Assembly (NCBI GenBank): GCA_903642215.1 | Contig: CAHJWG010000005.1 | Coordinates: 124,001 to 188,000, forward strand | Length of the DNA stretch: 64,000 nucleotides | Direction of reading: 5' to 3' | From: Sphingobacteriaceae bacterium | Lineage (GTDB): Bacteria; Bacteroidota; Bacteroidia; Sphingobacteriales; Sphingobacteriaceae | Shown: positions 57,122 through 64,000 of the stretch, one piece after another | Layout: each line of letters starts with the position of its first letter | Numbering within the stretch: position 1 is the first letter of the stretch | Made by a program: the position numbers and the translations under genes | Notes under the pieces: model-generated | Told to the model about the DNA's origin: nothing | What the model saw: the letters and a program-made list of their open reading frames with translations, nothing else | Databases searched by the model: none

Positions 57122-57214
57122 TATGCTTCTTTTATCCTTAATTTATTGGTTTTATAAGCTTGATACTACGGTTAAATGATAGCAATATATTTTTAAGGTG
57201 ATAAAAGAAGTATC
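57122..57214. repeat. Complete copy of the palindromic repeat, 93 bp
   Basis: Left arm ATGCTTCTTTTATCCTTAAT, right arm TTTAAGGTGATAAAAGAAG then TATC. CCTTAA on the left pairs with TTAAGG on the right, a change from the common CCTAAA/TTTAGG made on both sides. Confidence 0.88.
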
Positions 57215-57266
57215 ATTAAACAGAATTAAAATTATAGAGATTTTTGATTGAATATTATTACCGGAA

Positions 57267-60200
57267 ATGAAAGTTAAAATTTTACATATTTTATTTAATA
57301 GTAGTTATCATTCAAAAATATTATGTTTTCTGTTTTTACTGGTTTGTGCTATTCCAAGTATTACTTATTGCCAGTCCTTCCCTTATAAATTTAATTACTT
57401 AACAGTTGACGAAGGATTATCTCATACGGATGCAAATGATATTATACAGGATAAACAAGGATATATTTGGATTGCAACCTATTTTGGGTTAGACAGATAT
57501 GATGGTTATACTATTAAACAGTATTATAATAGTAATATCCCGATAAATAACGCTTTCAAAAACCGTATCATTTGTATTTATCCGGATTCGATCGGCAATA
57601 TTTGGCTCAGTACCGAAGACGGGTTACAGTGCTTCAATTCGAGGTTAGAAAAATATACTGATTTTAAGGAACCTAAAAAAGAAGGAAATCCGGGGTTTTG
57701 GAAATTATTTAAATCAGCTGAAAATTTATTATACGGGCTAACCGGAAGCCGGATCAAACTATATTCTATCAAGGGAAATTATATTACAGAGCAAAAGTTA
57801 GCAGTACCGGCAGGCGTTCAGTTTTCGGATATGGCATCGGACAATAAAGACCTGCTCTATTTATCAAGCAATAAAGGGCTTTGGACGATCGATCAAAACA
57901 GAAATTTTAAACAAGTTACTATATCAAATATAACTGATCAAAACTTGTCCCGAGTGTATTTTGACAACCGAAATAATTTGTTGACAGCAGCAGGAAACAA
58001 AGTGTTTTTAATCAACCAAAAGCAATTAAAAACCCGTGCTGCAAATCAAAAATTAATTGTTAACAAGCAGTTTGTGAGTAACAGTTCCGGTTTGATAAAA
58101 AATATTGCGGCAAGTAATAAACCTGATTATTGGATTAATACGGGTTCGAGCCTGCTTAGGCTGGACAGTAATCTGAATTTTATCCAAACCATAAACAATA
58201 AAAGCTCGAAAGGTAGTTTAAATTCAAATTCTTTAGCCAAAATATTTATAGACCGTTCAGAATGTTTATGGATCGGCACTTTTGGCGGAGGCGTTAATTA
58301 TTGCGATTTAAACCAGAAATTATTTTATACGCTTCAGCATAATCCTGAAATTCCAAATTCGTTAGCCGGCAATCATATTCGTTCGGTTTTGGAAGACGGT
58401 GAAAACCTTTGGATCGGCACTACCGCCAACGGCTTAAATCTATACAACTTCAACACACAAAAATTTACTTACTACAATACCTACAACTCGCCTGTAAAAT
58501 TAAAAAGCGATGAAATAAATTCATTAACGTTTGATAATGATCATAATTTATGGATTGGAAGCAGTACCGGTATTGAAATATTAAAGCCGGGTAAAAACGA
58601 ATTATGGACACCGCCGGGTTATAACTTATTTCCGGCGTATTCCATAGATACATTTGTAAAAGATTGCTTCGGAAATATCTGGTTTGGTAACCATACAGAC
58701 AGATTTGGTGTGATCTGGAAGGATAAACAGAATTATTATCATGTAAAATATTATGGCGAAGGTTATTTTATTTTGGCTGATAAAACCAAACCTCAATTGT
58801 TTGTTTCCAGCACGCACGGGTTAAAGCGCGCCATTATTGATGCTCAGGGAAACATCACCCAAACTTATTATTATAAAGCTTCTTCAAAACCTAATTCTTT
58901 AAGTTCTAATTATACCTACCCGATTTGCAAGCAAAACGACAGCACTTACTGGGTGGGAACAATCGGGGGCGGTTTAAACCGCCTTACATTGCGATCAAAT
59001 GTTAATTCCTACAATATTAAATCTTATGCCGGCAGTTATGGTGTTTTTAATGATGTGGAAAGTATGGAGATTGATAACGCAGGAAACATTTGGTTAGGCG
59101 GTAACGGGCTGGAATGCTTCAACCCAAAAACGGAAAAACTGATAAAATACGATAAAAATGACGGCTTGCAAGGGAATAGTTTCAAGGTAGGCGCATCTTA
59201 CAAAGGAGCAGGCGGAAAGTTGTATTTTGGAGGGATAAACGGGCTGAACTATTTTTATCCTGATCAGATAAAAGCCAACAGTATTGATGCACGCCCTGTT
59301 TTAACTGACATTTTGATTGATAACCTAAAACCGAATTACGGAAATACAGATTCGGCCGAAAATTCTATTAACGAAGCAATCAGCTACAGTAAAACTTTAA
59401 AGCTTAATTACCGGCAAAATAACTTCGTCATCTTTTTCTCTGCCATGCACTTTGCCAATCCTTTAAAGTGCAAATACCGCTATAAACTGATTGGTTTTGA
59501 CAAGGACTGGAAATTTACAGACGGTAAAAACCCAAGTGCGGCTTATAGTAACCTGGATTACAATAATTACAGATTTATAGTACAAGCCACCAACAATGAT
59601 GGAATGTGGAGCAAAAGCAGTGCTGAAACTGCAATCATAATTACCTCTCCGTGGTGGAAATCTACCCTTGCCAAAGTAATTTATTTTTTGATGTTTATCT
59701 CCGGACTGTCGCTGATTTATTTGTACCAGGCAAGGTGGCATCGCCTCAAAAGGATAATGGAAATACGTGAGGTAAATGAAAAAAAGAGGGAAGAAATACA
59801 CTTGCAGCGCGAGGAACTTTACCAGCAGCAATTAACGTTTTTTACCAATATTTCCCACGAATTTCGTACACCGCTAACTTTAATATTAGGCCCGCTGGAA
59901 AGTTTGATCAGTGAGAATAAAAATTCTGTACTGGATAATTCTTATCAATTAATGTATAGGAACGCCAAAAGATTAATCAATCTGATTAGCGAACTGATGA
60001 ATTTTAAAAAGGTTGCAGACAGTATTATAAAATTACAAGTCCGGCCTTTGGTAATTAACCAGTTCTGTAAAGATCTAACTCAGGAATTCCAAAACCTGGC
60101 AATCAGCAAGGATATTAGTTTTGATATAACAGGCAGTACTTTATTAGATACTTCCGAACAGTTAATCGGCCTGTTTGATATTCAGATCCTTGAAAAAATT

Positions 60201-61466
60201 CTGTTTAATCTTTTAAACAACTCCTTTAAATATACCAATATAGGAGGTAAAATCAGCTTTGATGTCTTTTTTGATATCGACCGCTTCCGGCCGTCATTTA
60301 ACACCGGTTTTGAGTTGCTGAATAAAAATCACCGGGCAAAAAAATATATATATTTCAGGGTTGCCGATACGGGAATTGGTATTTCAACCGAATCAATAAC
60401 AAAGATTTTTGACCGTTATTATCGCATCAGCAATAACCATTTGGGCTCCGGGGTTGGATTGGCACTGGTTAAAAGCCTTACCCAATTGCACAAGGGAGAT
60501 ATTTATGTTTACAGTGAGCGGGAAAAAGGAACGGAAATCATCATCGGGATTCCCTGGGGTGAAGAAAATTATACCGAAGCAGAAAAAGCCGTTTTCGGGG
60601 CAGACTTGGAACCGCAACTTGAAGCCATCGATCATTCAATTGCTTTGCCGTTGCCGGATCATGGAAATCATACATCCGTAGAACCTTCCAGATTACAGAA
60701 ACACATTTTGCTTGTTGATGATAACCAGGAGCTGCGTTCTTTTTTAAAACAGGCACTCGATAAATATTATTTTGTAGAGGAAGCAGAAGATGGAAATGCT
60801 GCTGTTGAAATAGCAACTGCTACAATCCCTGATTTGATTATAAGTGATGTGATGATGCCCGGGATGAACGGCATCGAGCTTTGCAAACTCATTAAAGAAA
60901 AGTTTGAAACAAGGCATATTCCTTTTATTATTTTATCTGCCAAGGATGCTTTGGCCACCAAAATTGCAGGTATGGAATCCGGAGCTGACTTTTATTTTGC
61001 CAAGCCTTTAAGTGTAGAACTTTTACTTTTAACAGTTTATAACATATTTCAGCAAAGTGAAAAGCTTAAAAATAAATATACAAACGATTATCTGACCGAA
61101 GCTACAGAACTTGTTCATTCTGAAAAGGACAAAGAATTTATCCACAAACTTTTAACTCTTGTGGAGGATAATATACAAGATACTGACTTAGATGTTGACT
61201 TTTTGTGCAAGCATTTGTACACTAGCCGCACAAAGCTTTATCAAAAGATAAAAAGTATATCAGACCAGTCGGTCGGAGAATTTATAAGAACTATTCGCCT
61301 AAAAAAATCCATTCAGATTATGACTCATGAAGATATTTCTATGAATGAAGTAGCCAACAGGATCGGTTTGCAAAGCAGTTCTAATTTTTCAAGGGTTTTT
61401 AAAAAAGAATACGGAAAATCTCCTCTACAATTTATGCAGTCTTTGAAAAAGAATGAAGTTGGATAA
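57267..61466 (+). CDS. Hybrid two-component system sensor/AraC regulator
   Basis: A 1399-residue single-protein sensor and transcription factor of the polysaccharide-utilisation type. Order: signal or first membrane segment (CFLFLLVCAIPSITYC), periplasmic propeller repeats (IIQDKQGYIWIATYFGLDRY, IWLSTEDGL, LWIGTFGGGVN, LWIGTTANGLN, LWIGSSTGIE), Y_Y_Y domain, membrane helix (VIYFLMFISGLSLIYLY), histidine kinase with His864 in FFTNISHEFRTPLTL, ATPase (GVGLALVKSL), receiver with Asp1194 in LIISDVMMPGMNG, and AraC helix-turn-helix at the C-terminus. It should sense a breakdown product and activate the divergent susC-susD run. Confidence 0.96.
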   Translation: MKVKILHILFNSSYHSKILCFLFLLVCAIPSITYCQSFPYKFNYLTVDEGLSHTDANDIIQDKQGYIWIATYFGLDRYDGYTIKQYYNSNIPINNAFKNRIICIYPDSIGNIWLSTEDGLQCFNSRLEKYTDFKEPKKEGNPGFWKLFKSAENLLYGLTGSRIKLYSIKGNYITEQKLAVPAGVQFSDMASDNKDLLYLSSNKGLWTIDQNRNFKQVTISNITDQNLSRVYFDNRNNLLTAAGNKVFLINQKQLKTRAANQKLIVNKQFVSNSSGLIKNIAASNKPDYWINTGSSLLRLDSNLNFIQTINNKSSKGSLNSNSLAKIFIDRSECLWIGTFGGGVNYCDLNQKLFYTLQHNPEIPNSLAGNHIRSVLEDGENLWIGTTANGLNLYNFNTQKFTYYNTYNSPVKLKSDEINSLTFDNDHNLWIGSSTGIEILKPGKNELWTPPGYNLFPAYSIDTFVKDCFGNIWFGNHTDRFGVIWKDKQNYYHVKYYGEGYFILADKTKPQLFVSSTHGLKRAIIDAQGNITQTYYYKASSKPNSLSSNYTYPICKQNDSTYWVGTIGGGLNRLTLRSNVNSYNIKSYAGSYGVFNDVESMEIDNAGNIWLGGNGLECFNPKTEKLIKYDKNDGLQGNSFKVGASYKGAGGKLYFGGINGLNYFYPDQIKANSIDARPVLTDILIDNLKPNYGNTDSAENSINEAISYSKTLKLNYRQNNFVIFFSAMHFANPLKCKYRYKLIGFDKDWKFTDGKNPSAAYSNLDYNNYRFIVQATNNDGMWSKSSAETAIIITSPWWKSTLAKVIYFLMFISGLSLIYLYQARWHRLKRIMEIREVNEKKREEIHLQREELYQQQLTFFTNISHEFRTPLTLILGPLESLISENKNSVLDNSYQLMYRNAKRLINLISELMNFKKVADSIIKLQVRPLVINQFCKDLTQEFQNLAISKDISFDITGSTLLDTSEQLIGLFDIQILEKILFNLLNNSFKYTNIGGKISFDVFFDIDRFRPSFNTGFELLNKNHRAKKYIYFRVADTGIGISTESITKIFDRYYRISNNHLGSGVGLALVKSLTQLHKGDIYVYSEREKGTEIIIGIPWGEENYTEAEKAVFGADLEPQLEAIDHSIALPLPDHGNHTSVEPSRLQKHILLVDDNQELRSFLKQALDKYYFVEEAEDGNAAVEIATATIPDLIISDVMMPGMNGIELCKLIKEKFETRHIPFIILSAKDALATKIAGMESGADFYFAKPLSVELLLLTVYNIFQQSEKLKNKYTNDYLTEATELVHSEKDKEFIHKLLTLVEDNIQDTDLDVDFLCKHLYTSRTKLYQKIKSISDQSVGEFIRTIRLKKSIQIMTHEDISMNEVANRIGLQSSSNFSRVFKKEYGKSPLQFMQSLKKNEVG

Positions 61467-61496
61467 AAGCTCGTTTAACTTTAGATCAGATTACTT

Positions 61497-61580
61497 GATG
61501 CTTTTTTTATCACCTAAAAAACGTTAAAGCTTTTTATATCCATCGTACAGCTATAAAATTTATGTGCTAAAAGAAGCATC
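61497..61580. repeat. Complete copy of the palindromic repeat, 84 bp
   Basis: Left arm GATGCTTTTTTTATCACCTA, right arm TATGTGCTAAAAGAAGCATC. Reverse orientation relative to 42638: here the second-type arm is on the right. Outer bases pair GATGC/GCATC. Located between converging genes. Confidence 0.88.
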
Positions 61581-61643
61581 ATAATTAGGCAGGATTATCT
61601 TGAAGGATCAAATATAAATAGTCTCTAAATTACTTTCATACCA

Positions 61644-63797
61644 TCATACCAAACGGAAGCCGTGTTTTTTAATCGGCAATTCCCTCACCCTAAAACCTGT
61701 TGCAGCAAATATAGCATTGCACAAAGCCGGTGCCACGGAAGGTACAGACGGCTCACCGCCGCCATCAGGTTTTTCTTCGCCGAAAATGAGGACGATCTCG
61801 AAAGGCGGCATCTCATTCATCCGCAATACCTGGTAATCATTAAACGATTGCTGGTTTACAATTCCGTTGCTGATCGTTATTTCATTATTAAACATCCCGC
61901 TTAAAGCCCAAACCAAACTGCCTTCTATTTGTGCTTTTAAACCATCCGGATCGATCACCAAACCACAGTCAACTGCTGCAACACAGCGATGGATTTTTAC
62001 AAGTTTGTCTTTGCCGACGGAGATTTCCAGCGCATGGGCTGCAACTGCACCGGAGCGGCCGTAAGGGCAAATGGCTATCCCTCGGAAATGTCCGTTTGCT
62101 GGTTTTTCGTTCCATCCGATGGTTTCAGCACATTTAGACAATACGTTTTTTAAGCGTAAATTATCTTTGGCATCGCCATTTTTAAACAAGTTAAACCGAT
62201 AAGCTACCGGATCTACATGGTTATGAACAGCCAATTCGTCGATAAAGCTTTCGATTACAAAAACATTCTGACTAAAAGAAATTGAACGCCATGACCCTAA
62301 CGGTATCGGCGATTCTACCGGATAGAAGGCACTTTGATAATCACCAACGGGATAACATAAATCATTTGTAACCCCTCCGAAACTATCCCAGGGGCCTGAT
62401 ATTTCTTTATTCGGGAACGTGGTGATTCCGTACTGATGCCGCCAATGGCTAACCTGATCTGGTGCGGCAACTGCTGCCAAGTGATGATGGCTTGCCGGCC
62501 TGTAAAAATCAGCCTGAATATCATCCGTACGGCTAAATATGTTTTGTACCGGTACGCCCAACGCTTTAGTAAGCAGCATGGCTTCGGCAACATTATCTAT
62601 TTTTTCCTTCCGGCCGAAACTGCCGCCCATCGGCATTAAATTAACCATGATGGACGAACTATCTACACCAAAAATTTTTGGTAAAATATTGTTGATGTAC
62701 ATGGGTGCCTGGAAACCGCCCCAAATTTCATATTTCCCGTCTTTATACGAGGCCGTACAATTAACCGGCTCCATCGTGGCATGTGCAAGATACGGAACCT
62801 GGTAAGTAGCCTGATAAACGCCCGGCTGATCAATGGTTTTAAACGGCGCGTTTTTATCTTTTCCATATACTAAAGCCGGTTTAACGGTTGCAAACTCGGT
62901 TTTAAATTGATCTGTAAGGTCTTTGTTGTTTTTTATTTTGCCGAGTTCATAACTCCATTTTACTTTTAACAAACGCTTGCCTTCCAAAGCAGCCCAAGTA
63001 TTGGTTGCAATAACTGCTACGGCATTTCTGTTAAGTGCTTCCGGTATTTGATCAATTTGGATTACTTTAACAAATCCTTTTAAACCTTGCAACGCGCTAT
63101 CGTCCCAGCTTTTTACTTTGCCGCTAAATACCGGGCAGCGTACCAGCGCGGCATAAAGCATACCGGGCAGTTTCACATCCATGGTATAAGCGTATTTGCC
63201 GGTTACAATAGGTGCGATATTGGTTTTAGTCATTTTTTGCCCGATGTGCTTAAAATCTTTTATATTTTTAAGCGGAGGCTTTTCGGGAGGAGTTAGCGCA
63301 CTTGCTTCTTTTATAAGGTCTTTATAGTCTAAAACCTTGTTATTAAGTGTATTAATTACTTTTCCATCCTGTGCTTTACAAACCTCAACAGGTACTTTCC
63401 ATCGTTCGGCAGCGGCCGCTATCAGCATAAATTTAGCTGTAGCACCAACACGGCGCAACTGCATCCATGTACCTTTAATACTTCCGCTTGCCCAGGTGGT
63501 ATAATTGCCTGCATTTGATGCTTTGTATGGTAACGTTTCAACGGATATTACTTTTGGGTCAACCTCCAATTCCTCTGCAATAATCAGCGGTAAGGCGGTG
63601 ATTACGTTCTGGCCCATTTCCTGTTTGATCACACTGATAACTACTTTACCATCATCAAATATTTTTAATAACGGATTGGGTGAGAAAATCAAACCTTCGG
63701 ATGCAGGGACGGCTGATGAAGCTACAGGCAAAATATCCGTCAGGAGCCAGGCACCTGCGGTAAATGTTGATAAACGGATGAAGTTTCTTCTTTCCAA
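61644..63797 (-). CDS. IorB-like xanthine dehydrogenase-family molybdopterin subunit, Tat-exported
   Basis: A 717-residue molybdenum hydroxylase subunit of the isoquinoline 1-oxidoreductase beta type. The start is TTG at 63797 (ERRNFIRLSTFTAGAWLL follows); an in-frame stop 15 bases upstream and the twin-arginine motif right at the start leave no other choice. Mo-cofactor motifs: ALPLIIAEELEVD, SFGRKEKIDNVAEAM, ATMEPVNCTASY, and GGGEPSVPSVAPALCNAIF with the catalytic Glu. Tat export means a folded, cofactor-loaded protein working in the periplasm. It follows the partial gene at 63810 in transcription with a 12-base gap. Substrate unknown. Confidence 0.9.
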   Translation of the reverse strand: MERRNFIRLSTFTAGAWLLTDILPVASSAVPASEGLIFSPNPLLKIFDDGKVVISVIKQEMGQNVITALPLIIAEELEVDPKVISVETLPYKASNAGNYTTWASGSIKGTWMQLRRVGATAKFMLIAAAAERWKVPVEVCKAQDGKVINTLNNKVLDYKDLIKEASALTPPEKPPLKNIKDFKHIGQKMTKTNIAPIVTGKYAYTMDVKLPGMLYAALVRCPVFSGKVKSWDDSALQGLKGFVKVIQIDQIPEALNRNAVAVIATNTWAALEGKRLLKVKWSYELGKIKNNKDLTDQFKTEFATVKPALVYGKDKNAPFKTIDQPGVYQATYQVPYLAHATMEPVNCTASYKDGKYEIWGGFQAPMYINNILPKIFGVDSSSIMVNLMPMGGSFGRKEKIDNVAEAMLLTKALGVPVQNIFSRTDDIQADFYRPASHHHLAAVAAPDQVSHWRHQYGITTFPNKEISGPWDSFGGVTNDLCYPVGDYQSAFYPVESPIPLGSWRSISFSQNVFVIESFIDELAVHNHVDPVAYRFNLFKNGDAKDNLRLKNVLSKCAETIGWNEKPANGHFRGIAICPYGRSGAVAAHALEISVGKDKLVKIHRCVAAVDCGLVIDPDGLKAQIEGSLVWALSGMFNNEITISNGIVNQQSFNDYQVLRMNEMPPFEIVLIFGEEKPDGGGEPSVPSVAPALCNAIFAATGFRVRELPIKKHGFRLV

Positions 63798-63809
63798 TTT
63801 TTTTAAAAA

Positions 63810-64000
63810 TTAAGGGCTTACAGCACCTTTGTTAATCCATTCGTTAAAGGCACTTACAAATTCCCGGTGAGACAAAGGCGGCCCGGCCAAACCCTGTGCC
63901 GGATGCCAGCCGGCTAAAACTAAAGTATCGCTGGTAACATGATCGATCAACGCTTTGATTGATTTTCTGCCGTTTCTTTTTTTATCGAGTAATTGTTCGG
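63810..64000 (-). CDS. Partial C-terminus of a protein upstream of IorB
   Basis: An open frame enters from the right edge and ends at TAA 63810-63812. The visible 62 codons read EQLLDKKRNGRKSIKALIDH through GWHPAQGLAGPPLSHREFVS to NEWINKGAVSP. This resembles the short accessory proteins annotated with isoquinoline 1-oxidoreductases in Bacteroidota. Its stop is in the same frame as the following TTG start, 12 bases away, so the two are probably coupled. Confidence 0.7.
   Translation of the reverse strand, partial: EQLLDKKRNGRKSIKALIDHVTSDTLVLAGWHPAQGLAGPPLSHREFVSAFNEWINKGAVSP

Larger units (their letters stand above)
56610..57266. other. Divergent intergenic region between susC and the hybrid regulator
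   Basis: AT-rich, no gene seen. Holds a degenerate repeat arm at 56735-56755 and a complete copy at 57122-57214. It must carry the promoters and the binding site of the AraC output domain, which I could not identify. Confidence 0.7.

Noticed and set aside
63301..63320. TTGCTTCTTTTATAAGG in the IorB-like gene
   Set aside because: Coding for LIKEAS in the protein interior; no inverted partner.

Overview
The window looks like a chromosome segment of a Bacteroidota bacterium, most likely a Sphingobacteriaceae member such as Pedobacter or Mucilaginibacter. The reasons are two SusC/SusD pairs, a hybrid two-component regulator of the polysaccharide-utilisation type, many Tat-exported Gfo/Idh and TIM-barrel sugar enzymes, AT-rich intergenic DNA and A-rich leaders without strong Shine-Dalgarno sites. 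No rRNA, tRNA, CRISPR array, transposase or prophage gene was recognised.

Layout. (1) 1-4000, minus strand: a partial conserved hypothetical gene, topA and mnmA. (2) 4236-17172, plus strand: a tightly packed cluster with a GMC dehydrogenase, a subunit-3 partner, a lipoprotein cytochrome c, two Gfo/Idh oxidoreductases, four sugar-isomerase-like TIM barrels (three with Tat signals), a NupG-like permease, a DUF1080 protein (3-keto-disaccharide hydrolase family), a redoxin and a NIPSNAP protein. Together these fit extracytoplasmic 3-keto-glycoside formation and breakdown. (3) 17555-22905: two response regulators, small proteins, an SSB paralogue, a tandem DUF421/YetF pair with zinc ribbons, and a HipA-like kinase overlapping a DUF3037 gene. 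(4) 22945-27684: a cytochrome-c/VCBS fusion, YjbQ, a lone xanthine-dehydrogenase-type molybdenum subunit and a small membrane protein. (5) 27909-61466: a large polysaccharide-utilisation region. It holds a GH2 gene divergent from susC-susD, a LacI regulator, and then a minus-strand run which in transcription order is susC, susD, ASPIC/UnbV lipoprotein, vanadium-haloperoxidase/PAP2 lipoprotein, GH2, GH92, SGNH esterase and DUF2341. A divergent hybrid sensor/AraC regulator faces it. (6) 61644-64000: an IorB-type molybdenum oxidoreductase and the end of a partner gene.

The most unusual signal is a dispersed imperfect-palindrome family whose arm is GGTGATAAAAGAAGCATC, or its reverse complement. 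Complete copies are usually 80-100 bp, each with two inverted arms around a variable centre. One or two copies, or a lone arm, sit in most of the larger intergenic gaps between about 14.6 and 61.6 kb. Arms also supply the start codon of a small gene, the apparent start and signal-peptide coding sequence of a redoxin gene, and the stop codon of the LacI gene. The two arms of one copy tend to share the same outer variation, which suggests a maintained hairpin or a MITE-like element. I do not recognise it as a named family.

Two other points stand out. The GH92 enzyme carries glutamine where the family normally has its catalytic-acid glutamate, as remembered for mannose-1-phosphate-releasing members. 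The LacZ-like GH2 has a 10-residue tandem duplication between its two catalytic glutamates.
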